From Saccopteryx bilineata (Eukaryota; Chordata; Mammalia; Chiroptera; Emballonuridae): DNA of 64,000 nt. Both the position numbers and the translations under genes were made by a program. The notes beneath the pieces are model-generated. The model had not been told where the DNA came from and searched no databases. It worked only from the letters and a program-made list of their open reading frames with translations. Below, piece by piece: positions 35,201 to 49,539 of the stretch. The stretch is taken from the NCBI RefSeq assembly GCF_036850765.1, contig NC_089490.1, forward strand, positions 102,784,074-102,848,073, given 5' to 3'. Each line of letters opens with the position of its first letter. The first letter of the stretch is position 1.

Positions 35201-38200
35201 GTAAGTGCAGTCACTTATAACACCTTGTCAATTTCTCATAACTCACCAGGAAGAAATTACTATCCACATCTAATAGACCCAGAGAGGTTATTCAACTTTT
35301 CCCAGATTACCCAGCTGCTGATAATTAAACCAGATCTGGTCTGCCTAACACCAGTCATTCTAAAGTGTGTCCTCAATCTCCTCACCTTCTGTGAGATACA
35401 CTGATTGGGATTTCATTACTCAGCAGACATTTTTTTACTCACTGCCACTTGGCACTGAGTATACAAAAAAAAAATGAGTAAGATAAATTCTCTGCTCTCA
35501 AAAATCTCATTATATATTAAGGGAGAGTTGGTCATTATAATGCAAAGCGTTATGTCCAATTTGCAATGGGACAGTGAGGGTCCATGGGCCAGCTTCCTGA
35601 GTCAAGAAGGAAAATTAGAAAAGTCTAGACACTGGAACCAGGTCTTGAATTTGCTTGCCAGGCAAGGGAGTAGGGTCAAAGAAGGTGAAGGTAACATTCT
35701 GAGCTGAGATCAGTGTGCGCAAAGCTCTGAAAAGGAAGAATGTTCAGTAAGATAGAGACACAGAGCATGTACTAGTTTCCTAGGGGTGCTGTAACAAAAT
35801 GCTACAAACTAGCTGGCTTGAACCAACAGGAGTGTGTTCTTTCACAGTTCTAGAGGCTGGAAGTCCAAAACCTAGGTGTCAATAGGGTTGGTTCCTTTGG
35901 AAGGCTCTGAGGAGGAATCTGTTCCATGTCTCTCCTAGTTTCTGTGACAGCCAGTGATTCTTGGTGTTCCTTGGCCTGTACATGTATCACCACTCCAATC
36001 TCTGCTGCTGTCTCCACCTGCATTCTCCCTGTGTGTCTCTGCCATCATGTGGCTGTCTCATAAGGACATTAATCATATTGGATTAATGCCCACCCTACTC
36101 CAGTATGAACTCATTTGAACTAGTTCATCTGCAGCTACCTTATTTACAAGTAAGATCACATTCTCAGGTTGGGGCTTAGGACATCAACATATCTTTTGGG
36201 AAGTGGGGGACACAATTCAACCCATAATAGAGTGCATGTGTAAGACTGAGAGTTACCTTTTTTCTTGACTGACGTGGCTGCTCAGTGTTGATACTTTTAT
36301 TAACCTCCAAAGACATCTATTTATTTTAATTTCTCTCTTCAAGAATTAAGCACATGACCCTGGCCAGTTGAATCAGCAGTAGAGCGTCGGCCTGGCGTAT
36401 GGAAGTCTTGGGTTTGATTTCTGGCCAGGGCACACAGGAGAAGTGCCCATCTGCTTCTCCACCCTTCCCCCTTTCCTTTCTCTCTATCTTTCTCTTCCCT
36501 TCCCACAGCCAAGGCTCCATTGGAGCAAAGTTGGCCCGGGCACTGAGGATGGCTTCATGACCTCCGCTTCAGGTGCTAAAATGGCTCCAGCCACAATGGA
36601 GCAGTGCCCTGGGTGGGCAGAGTGTCGCCCCTGGTAGGCATGCCAGGTGGATCCCAGTGGGGTGCATGAGGGAGTCTGTCTGACTACTTCCCCACTTCTA
36701 ACTTCAGAAGGGTACAGAAAAAAAATAATTAAGTACATGATTATTTTAGGTGTGGTTTTCTTAACAACTATTACTACTTAGAATTTTTTAGATTTAGAAA
36801 GGCACTATTGTATATTTACCATATATACTGCTCACAAAAATTAGAGGATATTTCAAAATGAATATGAAGTAATAAAATACCCCCTAATTTTTGTGAGCAG
36901 TTAGGTAATACTCCAGGAGGTCTGGGGAGGACCCCATATTCAAATATATTGATATGGCTTTTTTCAATGAATGGTTATTGTCATATAAAGGGATAAATGG
37001 AGACTATTATTAGCCTAATGTCAGCCCAGGCCAGAGCTTGCCACAAGATGAGTTTATGCCAATCTTTGTGTGTGTATGTGTGTGCGTGGGGGGGGGGGGG
37101 GTTAGAACCTTTAGATCATTTTGAATTTTGGCATTGCAGAGAGGGATCAGAGACCTATGTTCTCACATCTCCTTTGCTCAGCAGGGCATGGAGAATTAGA
37201 AAAGCTTATTGATTTGCCAACAGTAGCACAGCTTGTAGCTGACTGAACTCAATTTCAAACCTAGGAATGAATGTCTAGGTCACAGGCCAGTATCTCTTAA
37301 CTGTTACCCTATACTGCTTTTCCAGTTACTTATTTTAAAAATAGATGTCCTGTGTCCCAATGGCACTAATGAGGGGGTAGTGTGAGAGCAAGGCAGATCG
37401 GAAAGAAGAAAGTGGTCATCTTTCTTTGGAATGGGCATTTGTATGTTTCTGTCCCCATGAAACTATTTTCCAACTCTGTGACATATTTTCGCCTCTGTAA
37501 GTCTAAGTACACAGCAATGCCCAACAGAGATAGGCTCGCCATCCTGGCTCCTGTGGTGTCCCTGTGGTATGCCTAGTTACAGTTGTCCTCAAAGTTTGAG
37601 TGTGTGTATGTGTGTATGTCCCTCATCTGGCTTGTGACTTCCAAGTCAGTAAAATTATGTCTTGGCCATTTTTTTTTTCATCTCTCTCTGTCATTGTGTA
37701 GTGCTCAATAATTCAGTAGAACAGATGTTATTTTAATAGAATTGAATAGAAAGTCAATTTGTCTGGAGGAGGATAACCCCCAGATTTCCCTGGCAGGGGA
37801 GGCCAACACTTGTTAGAAAAAGTTCTTAATACAATGTACACACATTTCCTTTCAATATGACAATGAAGAGATGGTTTAGACAGAGAGAAGCAGTAAAATT
37901 TCTTCCTTCAATAAAATAGCAACTTCCTTCAATGAAAGTGTAAAATACATTTTATATAGATATTTGCTGTGAGGAGGATTTTGGGGGGAAATAATCACAG
38001 CCAATCAAATACTGCTAAGTTTTATTTTTGCCTCTGCTCCTACCTGCCTCTTGCTTTTAAAGATAAATACTCTATCAATTGGAAAGGTGTTAGTAACCTA
38101 GTTTTCTGAGTTCTTATGTCCCAAGAGCTTTGTCATTCTAATAAGTCTATTCTGCCTCAACTTGCAAATCAGCTTAATTTAATTCTAAATGATAGCTCTA

Positions 38201-41200
38201 ATTTTTCATTATACATGATACAAGCTTAGTAATTCTCAGAAAACATGCCTACTGGCATTAAGTTTAGCTAGAACTCCTGCTATTCAAGGATGCTTACACA
38301 AACAGCTGTCATTCTTTGCAGTGGCTTCAATATTTAGTTAATAGCTTGCTATATTTTAAAATGTTTTCTGTCTTTCTGTGCTTGTTCCAGCGACAGTTTT
38401 CCTGGAGTTTTGGAAAAGACGGCGAGCAGTAATTGCTTATGACTGGGATTTGATAGACTGGGAAGAAGAGGAGGTTTGTATCCTTTACCTCAGAATTTTT
38501 TTAAAAAAGCAAATCACCGAGAAATACACAATCCCCTTGAGTGGTCACTCCCCTCTCTGTGACAGAAGTCAGGTGTACTCATAAGGCATTTTCAGTATCT
38601 GTTTTTGCAGGAAACTCCAAACAGTATAAAAATTACTAGCAGAATTTTCTTTTCTTACAAAAAGAAAAAAAAAAGACACTTTGATTGCTTAATGGGATAA
38701 AAGCCCATCGCTAAGTAAATCATTTTACTTTTAGCTAGAGGCATCCAAAGGATTGGTAGTAAGATTTGTTTAGTTTACTCAAATAGCATCCATTTTTTTA
38801 CTTCCCGGAAAGAGGTAATAGTGTTACAGCCCTGGGCCCCTGGAAGTAAACCTTGTAAGAGGAACTAGTTCAAGGAAACCAGGCTATGAGTTCTCCAGGA
38901 CCCTGGACAGCGCCCGGACTCGCACAAACTCTAAGCATCACCGGAAGTGGGAAAGGCTGAGAAACCACTCCTCACGAGGCCTCCTCGATGGGCGTCACTA
39001 AATGCACGGCCAGCTCTAGATAAAACTGTCATGAAGGTTGCCCTCAGCCCCTCAGACTACTTTCTCACACATTCCTCAGCTCCATCGCTCTGCCCTTCCA
39101 GGCCAATACACTGTGCCTTCTCCTGTCCCTGGTCTTAATGCTTTCTTCTTGCCCCATTCCTGTGAGAAGTCTCTCAGGTACCCATGCTGGTCCTGGTCAC
39201 CAAGTAGGGACCCAACTTTCCCTGTCGGTTGATCCAGGCCTGAACTCTTCTTCACTTCCTCTCCACCATCTCTTACTTCCCCGGGTCCCACTTCCTGAGA
39301 GCCTTTCTGTGCCAATGAATCAGGTCAACTAATTACATGGGACATGATGATGGGTATAAATAGGTGTTTTTTCTTCCATGCATATATATTTTTACATAGT
39401 AAAAGGAATATGCTAGAAACATAAATGAGACTGTTAGCACTGCAGGAGGCTTGGTGGGGGAGATAACTTTGAGAGGTATTTTTGTTTGTTTTACTTCAAA
39501 TCACACCCCGTGACTGGCTGCCTTATCTCCTCATGCCTGCGAGCCCGTGTGGGCAGTTTTAGATCTAGAAACAGTACTGGGATTTTCATCGGTCCTTGTT
39601 CTCTTGCTAAGACCTCAGTCACGCTTTTATAAGTGTTCCTCAGAAAACGATTTCTGGGTTTGAAGCATCTGCCCAGGTGACTGGAGTTTACCGGTGATGT
39701 CCACACTGCATTCAGGACTTGCCCCCCAGGGGAAGTGTTCTGCTCTTTCTTGTCACATGTGTTCATGGGAGCAACTTTCAAACGGGATGAAAAGTGTTCT
39801 TTCCTGGGAATTTGAGTCACACCACTAAGCACCTACGTCATGAGGCACATTACTTCACCTTTGTACTTTTACTCATTTCTAAAGAAAAGAGGAGTTTCTA
39901 AATTTTCCTTTTTCAGCTATATACTTACTATAGCATGGCATTATTTAAGTAATGTTGACAAAACCAGTATAAAAGTCACTGTGGGCACTTCCGTGGTGCC
40001 CACGACATGGGTATCCTTAGGGTAAACACCCCTTGTAAGTCTGGAGTCTTCTGTCTTCCCAGCCTGTTAGAAAGTTTGAGCCATTCTGTCACTCAGTGTC
40101 TGTTTGTGCAGAAGCCTGTGAGGGCCCCAGTCTCAGTGTGAGGTTCACTGGAGAAGTGCCTCTCCTAGCCTCTGCCTCCCAGCCTGCTGTGCAGAAATGC
40201 CCAGACTTGCTGTGTGCCCCCTTCATGGGTGCCCCTGGGTATATTAGTGTGTGAGGGAAGCTATAACAAAGTACCACAGACTCGGTATCTTAAAACAACA
40301 GAAATTTATTGTCTCACAGTTCTGGAGGCCAGAAGCTGAGATCAAGGTGTTGGCAGGATTGGTTTCTCCTGAGGCTATGAGGGAAGGAGCTGTTGCAGGC
40401 CCCTCTCCTCAGTTTGTAGATGCCCATCTTCTCCCTGAGCCTTCTTACTGTCTTCTCTGCGATCTCTGTCTAAATTTCCTCTTCCGGTGAGAACACGAGT
40501 CATATTGGATTAGGGCCCACCCTGATGACCTCATTTTAACTTAATTACCTCTGCAAAGACCCTGTCTCCAAATACAATCCCATTCTGGAGTATTGGGGGT
40601 TAGGATTTCAATATATAAATTCATATGGGGGGGACACAGTTTTCAGCCCATAAGACCCAGGAATACAGGCCTAAATCCATGATTGACCCCAGTTCCTGGA
40701 TGATTAACTCTCCAACTCCTGATGACATGTACAGCCTGATAAAGGAAGCGTTTCTAGAAGAAGCAGATGACTCTAGGTCTGTTCCACTTATATCCTCATG
40801 TGTAACTATCTAAAATAAAGAAAAGGAGGCAGAAGCTGTTCCGGGGTCTCCCCTGACCCTACCCATCACCTGTCCCAGGGTGAAGTCCAGCACTGGGCTT
40901 GCCCTATCGCAGGAGCCAGGCGCCCTCCTGCTGCCATGGCGGTGCCCGTTCTTTATGGTCTCTCTTCTGTCAGCTGCTGCTTCGCTCTCTGCCAGGACCT
41001 TCCTCCTGGTCTTGAGCATTTCTGCCTGGATTAACTCGGTCTCCATTTCACCGGGGAGGTGCTCTCACGGTCTCTCCTCTTCCAAGACACTGGAATAGAA
41101 CATGTACTTAATTAGCCGGAAACGCTTCAGCACGGCACTCTTGCTGATTACCTTATCCTAATCCCATAATTGCATTTTCACTCAGAAGCCTTTTCACATT

Positions 41201-44200
41201 GGATGGGGCCCAACTAATTGAGATGAAGTCTCAGCTTGATCTAGAATTAGAGTTTTGATTTTAGCTGGACTTGAAAAGTGTTACTTCGTTTTCAGTAGCA
41301 ATTAAGAAGACATTTAAAATCTATGGTTAACGTGAATGACTCCTATAGATACTTATTTTAAGAAATAGACACAATGTTTTTAGCTGCCTTAAGTAAAAGA
41401 CAAAACGGAACAAAATAGTAAGAGTTATGTCGCCATTATAACTCACAAAATAAATTCTCAACAATTTGCTGTTCAGAAAACTTTCTTTGTCCCTGTGTCC
41501 ATCCTGCTTCCTGGTAATGAAAGTAGAAGCTTATTGGTTGTTTCAAACCACTCAAGAAAGGACAGATCTCGAGACATTTCTCATCCCCAGTTTTTCTCTT
41601 CAAGCGTAGTTCAATAAGATAACAGTCTAAACAGTAGATATAACTACTAGTCTAAATCACATTGCTTTGAGGATAATAAGTCTAGATCATTACTCTGTAT
41701 ATTTTATTCATGTGACCAATTTCCAAACATTTATACCTAGATCTCAAGCCCACATCATTGATTGATTAATGTGGTAGCTTTTGACTCAGTTTTCTGAGAA
41801 GGTAAAATAATTTTTATCTTACTGTGTATTTGCCTCTTCAAAGCATAAAAAGGTACCTGCTTGTTTTCTAGGAAGAAATACGGCCCCAGTTTGAAGCCAA
41901 GTATTCCAAGAAAGAGCGGATGAATCCCATTTCAGGGAAGCCAGAACCATATCAAGCGTTTGCAGATAAATGCAGCAGACTGATCGTTTCGGCATCAGGA
42001 ATATTTTTTATGGTTTGAAACGTTTTTATAAAACTCTTTTATTTGTTTCATAATGTATGAACTTGTAGCATGGTGGTTGAGCATTTGTTTGGTTTTACCA
42101 AACATGTTTTTTATGTTCTGTTATTTAATCCTCACAAAACTCCATAAAATAATATAGGGGCGCTGTCCCTATGTTACAGATGGAGGAACTGAGACTCCAG
42201 AAGGTTAAGGGACTTGTCCAGTTAGCTGCTCAATAGCCAGGAAACTGCCAAGAACTCAGCTCCTCCACTTTAATCCGATATGCTTTCCACTTGACTCTCC
42301 AACCCTTGCTGAAAGGAACTAAAAATATGAGCTAGGAACTACAGCAGTGTTTCAAACTTGTTTGTACCATGCCCGTGTAAGAAATGCATTCTCATGACCC
42401 AGTATATGCTTTGCAAATAGACATATCAAACTAAAATAGAGTAACTGAAAAATGCTCACCTTTACAATGTACAATAAATTGATTTTTCTGTTTTATTATA
42501 GTCTTTTAAAATATTGTCTGATTTTTCTGTTTTATTATATTCTTTTTAATATTTAATATAGCCTGATTTTTTTCTATTTTATTGTAATCTTTTTTTATAA
42601 TCCCCCTAAAATTGATTTCTGGACTCACTAATGGTTATATCAGTTTGACAAATAATAACGTGAAGCTGGGTTGTTAGCTTTCCCTAAGAAGAAGTCTTTT
42701 TGTGATCAACTCTGACCCTGTTAATTACTGAACAAAACACATGTAAATTTTTCAGATGTGTTATTTTAGAACCCTAAGAGGTAGTTAGAATTCTCCTTTC
42801 CTCTTTTCAAGTGGCAAGTGTATAAAAACACGTCCTAGGTCAGGAGAGTGCGAAGGACAGACTACAGTGGATCCAGACAACCTGCCCCCTTTCGCCGGAA
42901 GGCACCGGGGGAGGAAAGGCTTGGCAGCACACCCAGGAGCCCCTTAGCTCAGATCTAGATTCACATTCATCTCTTCTGCAGAGACTGCTTTGTAAGCAAT
43001 TGAGTCAAGCTGCGCCTTCTATAAGGACAAAGTTATTGTCTTCGTATTCGTTTCTTCCAACAGGATTTATAGACATAGATTAAGCTTTCCTTGTTCTCCA
43101 GCTGAGGAACCTGGAACATAGGAGACTGGAGCCATGGAAAGGACAAGCTGCTTTTTCAAGGTCACATTGCTAGGTAGTAGCTGAGCCAGGACTCAGACCT
43201 GACTTCTAAGTCCAGCAAGTTGCCCATTCCATCAAATTGCCCCCCTTGTCTGAAATCCATTGTAGTTATCCCCTGTCTCCCCATCAACAGCTCTCTGGAT
43301 TAAGACATGGGCAGTTCCTCTTTTCTTTGTTGATTATGATTACTATATAATAATAATTTGGCCAGTTCTAGTGAGGGTCTCATGCTCAAGCTTTTAGAAC
43401 ATGTCACTCATAAGAAGCCAAAAAAATAGAGTTTGTGTAAAACAGAGATATGCTTCTGTGAAAAAAGAAATCTGTAAGTCAGCAAAGGCCTTCCAAAGGG
43501 CCAGTTTTAGGATCCAGTTTCTGATAACCAAGTAGGCTAAGGTCTCTACTCTGACATAGTAAGTAAGTCACTTAATGAAAGACACAAAACTTCTTGGAGT
43601 CTTTGATTCCCATTATTTTATAGAGATAGAATAGGGACTGTATTCTTCTCCGGTACCATGAAATCTTCAGAGAAAGATGCCTCAGTTCAGTCTGTGCTTA
43701 TCTGGGCTTAATAAGAGATTACGCACCTATCCCATAGTGAGTTTATTCAGCAACAGATAGCAGAAAACCTGTAATTATGCTAAAGGGCTGCAGAAACCAT
43801 GTGAGCCCACAGACATCATCCCTGCTTTCATGGCGAAACTGACAATGATTGAACTGAGACATTGTTGGAAATTTTAAGTAGGATATGGAGAAAAGGGTAT
43901 AGGTACCATATAACAAACAAAAAATTCTGGAGAGTCATGAGAAGCTTTAATTATGCAGTGGCTTTGAGCTGAGCTGTGCAGGATGAGTAGCTGTCGACTA
44001 GGCTGAGTGTGTGTGTTTGGCAGGGGAATGGGCACATCAGCATTTTAGGCAAAGGAAATGGTCTTGAAGATGAAGGATGTTTAGCCCTTTGGAAACAATT
44101 AAAGAAGGTCTGGAGCCCCCCAGGTGAGGAGAAAATGGCACTCGTTGAGGCTGGAGGACGCCTTGCAAGTTATTATACGGGTTTTGCTCTAATCCTAAGT

Positions 44201-47200
44201 AAAAGGAAACCAGTAAATAATTCTATTGATAAATAGAAGAGTGACATTGTAAGATTTCCAGATTTCCATAATAAATATTTTTTCATCTGCTCAGTCTAAT
44301 GGTCTGCTTAATAAAATGTTGCCCCATAGCTTGCAGAGCTTACCAACTTTCAAGAATTATGGTTTTTCTATTTGAATAAGAAAATACAGATGGGAGAAAG
44401 TATTAACAACAATGACAAGGATGAGTTGGCACAGAGGACTTGCCGGGTGGGGGGAGCCCTCTTCCTGCAGCATACCGCCGCGGTGGTGCTCACGGGGTCT
44501 CCTCTGTCTTCCTGCCAGATTTGCGTGGTGATCGCTGCCGTGTTCGGGATCGTCATTTACCGGGTGGTGACCGTCAGCACTTTTGCTGCCTTCAAGTGGG
44601 CGTTAATCAGGAATAACTCTCAGGTTGCAACCACAGGGACTGCTGTGTGCATCAACTTCTGTATCATCATGCTACTGAATGTGGTGAGTGGGCTGCAAGG
44701 AGCCAGCTGCATGGATGTAATACATGGGGGCAGGTGGTAGTTTCCTTCTGTTGCTAAAGGTACCTGGTCTCAGAAAGTCATGTGGCGAAGTGCCCTGCAT
44801 GAGATACACTGGTCTGGGGACTGAGAAAGCTTGAGTCAAAGCTAGGCTCCAGGATATTCTAGTGTTAGACTTATGGGCAAGGTACTTGCCCTCTCTGAAC
44901 CTTAGCCTTCTTATTTATCCAACAAGACAGCACTGAGTACTTCTTGGGAAATTTAGAAAAGAACTTTTTATCTTAAAAGCCCAGCTCAGAAACTATAATA
45001 TAGCTCAACAGTATTGGTTCCCATTTTCTTTTGATTCTGAATGACATGAAGGCTGTCGGTATCCACAGCATTCTTTGAGACCCTGCAAGGAATATTTCAG
45101 AGTGGTACATGTCACTTATGTTGATTTCAGGCTTTTGTCAAATGTGTATTTCAGCCCAGATGTTGCCCTTGAACCCTACACTCACATGTCAAACTGCTGA
45201 CACAACCATCCTCACCTACCACATTCACACCCAGATTCCCATCTCCCTTCCAGAGCCGACTCCTTCTGCAGCCGCCCCCACCATCGTGGGCTCAGGCTGA
45301 AAACCTTGGTGTTAGCCTTGACTCCGCTGTTCCTCTCACCAACAAAATGTTTGCAGAATGTGACCACTTTTCACCCACCCCCAGCTCCCATCTGCTTTGT
45401 GGCAGTGCCTTCCTAACTGGTCTCCCAGCTTCCATGTTTACGGTCCTCAGTCTTTGCTCAGAACAGTAGACAGAACGAGCTTCTTATATAGACATTAACT
45501 CCCGTCAGTCCTCTGTTCCTATGCCCAGTGGCTTTCCTCTGTCTCAGAATAAAAGTCTACATCTTCACATAGCCTCCAGGGCTCTCCCCCTACCTGGCCC
45601 CAGTGACGCCTCTGACCTGTCTTCTCCCTGCTCACTGGACTCCCTGCTCCTTGCTGGCCTTCCCTTGCTTCCTTGGATGTGCCAGGACTCTTTACTTGCT
45701 CTTCTTTCTGCCTGGAATATTCTTCCCTACCAGGTCTGCCAAGCAACTGGTCCCTCACCTCCTCCAGGTCTTTGTTCAAATGTTACTTTCTAATGGCTTT
45801 CCTGGTCACTCAATTTAAAATTGCAGTCCCCTTCCCATCATCTGACAATTTCCTCTGTCCTTGCCAGCTTTATTTTTCTCTGTGGCATTCATCTTCATCC
45901 CATATGCTATATTTTTACATTTTTTCATCATCAGTCTTCTCCATTGGAATGTAGGCCCATGAGGACAGAAACTTTTGTCTGTCTTTATTACTTCGTTATT
46001 TCCCAGTGTCCAGAGCAGAGCCTGGCACAAAAATAGGCACTCAGTGAATTATTATTTGCAGAAGAAAAGGTAATGGCTGACATTGTTAGACTTGAGATCA
46101 ACGTATACATAAAAATACTGAGATTAGAGGTTTGTAATAGGATATCAGTAAGATAATGTATGCGGTGTGCCAAGCATAGCGTTAAACCTAGAGATATTCA
46201 GTTAATTACAGTTCCCCTCACCCTTAATTATATTGCACCCAAAGTCTGGGCCACTGAAATGATCTCATTATTAGGAAGGGCTTTCTAAAGGCCAAGTAAT
46301 TTAATACTCTTATTAATACAATTTAACCTATTCAGGTAGTCATTTCTAGCTCTTTATACAATCCTAAATTCTATAAACAATAAACTCTGGGTGATTCTGA
46401 AGAGCATCCAACCTACCTGGTAATGAAGAAGTTTATTTGATTCTTAGGTAGACTAGGAATCACTGAGCTAATAAAATATTGGTAGTTTATTATGATTATT
46501 ATTAAAACACACAGGAATTTATTATTTTAGAAAAAAAATGTTTCAAAATCCAGAAGTTAAAAAAATGAAAAATGAGCAGTTGCTGGTCATTTTGATGTGA
46601 TGATTGTGTAGCTGCTTGATCAGGTGGAGGAAAGCAGGTGCTGGGCACTCCCCGCACTCGCCCCTCCATGGCTCAGCTAGTCTCAGAGGTAATTGTTGAC
46701 CCCACGTTGTGAAGGCAAATGATTCGTAGTGAAATTAACCCAACAGCCAGAGCGGTGAAAGATTCTGTGGCCAGGTAGGATGCAATGAATTAAAACTTAC
46801 TGTATTTTTTTTATCATCTCTTTTCAGTAATGTCTGATTGAAATGTAATTTATACATCTTAAGAAATAAGTTTCTATATATGTGCAGTGAGTCTATAAAT
46901 ACATGATGCTCATTTATTCTGAGCAGGTGCCAATGTTGCCAAGAGTAACACTTCATTTAACTGGAAATCACTTATCCAGCAAGTGTTGCTTCATGAGACA
47001 CAAACAAAAGAGGAAGTAAACAAACTAAAAATGAAGAAGGGAGCATGGGAAGTCAAAAACATGTATAGTTATGGACATTACAAAGCATCTACTATGTGCT
47101 GGGTGTTAGACTAGTAGGCATTTTATGTGTTCTAAAACCAAGGGTGTCAGAGTCACCAAAAGGGACAAGGCAGAGTCCACACAGTAACACTAACATTGTA

Positions 47201-48257
47201 TTATTCTTATGAATGCCCTTAAAGTGTACTTTCATTTATTTAGTTACAGTGGGAATACCTTTGGTGTGCTGATTTCTCAGCCAACATCAAATTAGTATAA
47301 CAGGAAGTAACTAAGGCAAGAATAGTGACAAGGACGGGATATGACAAGCCATAGCAAAAGGAAGGAAAAGAAAATAAAAAGTGTACATCGGAATTCTCAA
47401 AGCAGTGTCATTCAGAACCCTTTTGTGCAGAAACCAACTCTCGCTCCTGGCCCATCTCTGATGACGTCCCACCCAGCTCCACTTTCAGTCCTCTCATGCC
47501 CTGAAAAGTTGCAGATTCCATTATGAAGGCAATCAAGTGTGTAATATAGTTTGGAAAGATTTTCATTAGAATAGCTAAAAAAAAAAAAAAAAACACCAAA
47601 AAAATTAAGTCCTTAAAAAAGCAAGTATCACATAAAGAACAGATAACAAACTAATAACTATAATGTGGCTTTGACCAGTTTAGAACTAAACTACTGATTT
47701 TGAAATTACTCAAGATATTTTCATGACCCAATAATACAGATTTTTTTTAGACTTATAAAAATTGTTTTCAGATACTTAAAATTTTGGCCATAATGGTATT
47801 GGGGGGAATATCATCATTTATACATTAATCATTAATACTTTTTCATTAGTTGAATATAAAAACCTTTAGAGGTAGATTGGTTTTTATGTTCATGAAAGCC
47901 TCTAATTTTTAAATAAGTATTATAGGTCACATACCTGTTTTGACTTTTTGCTAGAGTTGTCCAATCATAACTGAAGAAGCAGACCTGTAAGGAAAGCCTG
48001 TATCCTTGATTTGATGATGTACACTTACTCTTACTTAGTGTGTACTTTAAAAATAAAATTCATATTATTTTATGAAAGTATTCTGGATCCCAACAAGCTA
48101 TTATGTCTCTTAATGGCTGATTAAGGGGCACTTAATTGTTTTCATTTCACTTCTTTTCTTAAAAAATAAAAACTTCAGCTGTGGCTAGATAGCTCAGTTG
48201 GTTTGAGGATCATCTCAATATGCAAGGGTTGATCCCACATCAGGCCACATACAGGAA

Positions 48258-48292
<35 letters not shown>

Positions 48293-49501
48293 CTCTCTCC
48301 TTCTTCCTCTCTCCAAAAAAATCAATAAGTAAAAATATAAATTAATAACTTCAAAGATGGAGTGAATATAATACATTTTCTTGCTCCTTGTCACACTTTT
48401 TCAATTCCATTCAGCTTCACTAGCAATCAAAGAACATCTCAAAATGTTGCTAGCTAAAGATGCCAACAGAGGATATATCCCAAAAGGAGCCTAAAAGTTA
48501 TTACCCTTTCTTTCATTCAGCCATACCAATGTGAATCAGTTAGTGAAAACAGTGAAAACTCATACAAAATCTGGTTCCAAAAAGAGGTAAACCAGAACAA
48601 GCCCACATACATTGATCAAGTAGAGAAGATCAGATTAGAAATACTCGTAGCTTCTTTGGAAATATACTAAATAGCAGAAAGCTTTCCATCCATTAGAGAT
48701 TTTAATACTCACAAATTGTAGCATCCAGTTTGGACACTTCAGTTCTCTACTGCTCTTATCAGAACAAACCAACCATGGTGTCTGTCTCAGCTGCCTAATG
48801 AGAAGAAGTCAGACCTTTCGCAGAAACCACTCCTGCAGCTCGGGGGCCGACCCTCACTCTTTCTGGCTGTGTGCCCTTCCTGCTGCAGCCACTCAGCCTC
48901 CCTGTCCATCGCCTTGTGTCTTCAGCTCATATATATAAAGTGTTTACAGCTCCCTCCTTTGCCCCATATACTTATTTTTCAAAAGGTTAATATTAACTAT
49001 ATTTCAACTCCTGTGCTAGTTTGTTTATAAATTCCATATTTTCAGCATCCAAATCAAAATAACATTGGCATATCACTAGCTTCCAACCCCTTTGAGAAGA
49101 GTGTGCCAAAGTGAGACGCTTTGACGAATGTATGCCAACATGGGAGATATAAAGGATAAACTGGGTACTCAGTAATTGTTATTTTTTGAGAACGGTTGTC
49201 ATACCAGTCAAATCTAATTATCCTTGATAATTAAATAATTAAATAACTTTAAAGAGGTAATATGCTTGGAATAGTAAAATATATCTCATTAAGCCATCTG
49301 TCTTAATCTACTGTTTTATGAAAGAATTCTGGATCCCAACAAACTATTATGCCTCTTAATGACTGATTAAGGGGCACTTAATAGTTTTCATTTCACTTCT
49401 TTTCTTAAAAAATAAAAACTTCAGCTGTGGCTGGATAGCTCAGTTGGTTTGAGTATCATCCCAATATGCAAGGGTTGATCCCACATCAGGCCACATAGGA
49501 A

Positions 49502-49539
<38 letters not shown>

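Larger units (their letters stand above)
30275..38390 (+). other. ANO4: ANO4 intron, 8.1 kb
   Basis: It contains an L2-like piece (about 31120-31340), SINEs at 32270, 33709 (inside a MIR) and 36358, an MLT1 LTR (about 35768-36230), a mariner MITE (36828-36900) and a TG/poly-G run (about 37065-37101). The stretches 30275-31110, 31350-32250, 32635-33590, 34250-35760 and 37110-38390 hold nothing I can name with confidence. Confidence 0.55.
42013..44518 (+). other. ANO4: ANO4 intron, 2.5 kb
   Basis: It contains MIR-like fragments (about 42115-42260 and 43080-43230, antisense) and a three-unit T-rich tandem repeat (42481-42597). The stretch 43240-44518 holds no recognised repeat except a possible ancient one around 43800-44220. 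Confidence 0.5.

Noticed and set aside
45519..46036. Cluster of open frames in the GC/CT-rich stretch
   Set aside because: The stretch is an L2 LINE 3' end in which CT-rich sequence avoids stops.
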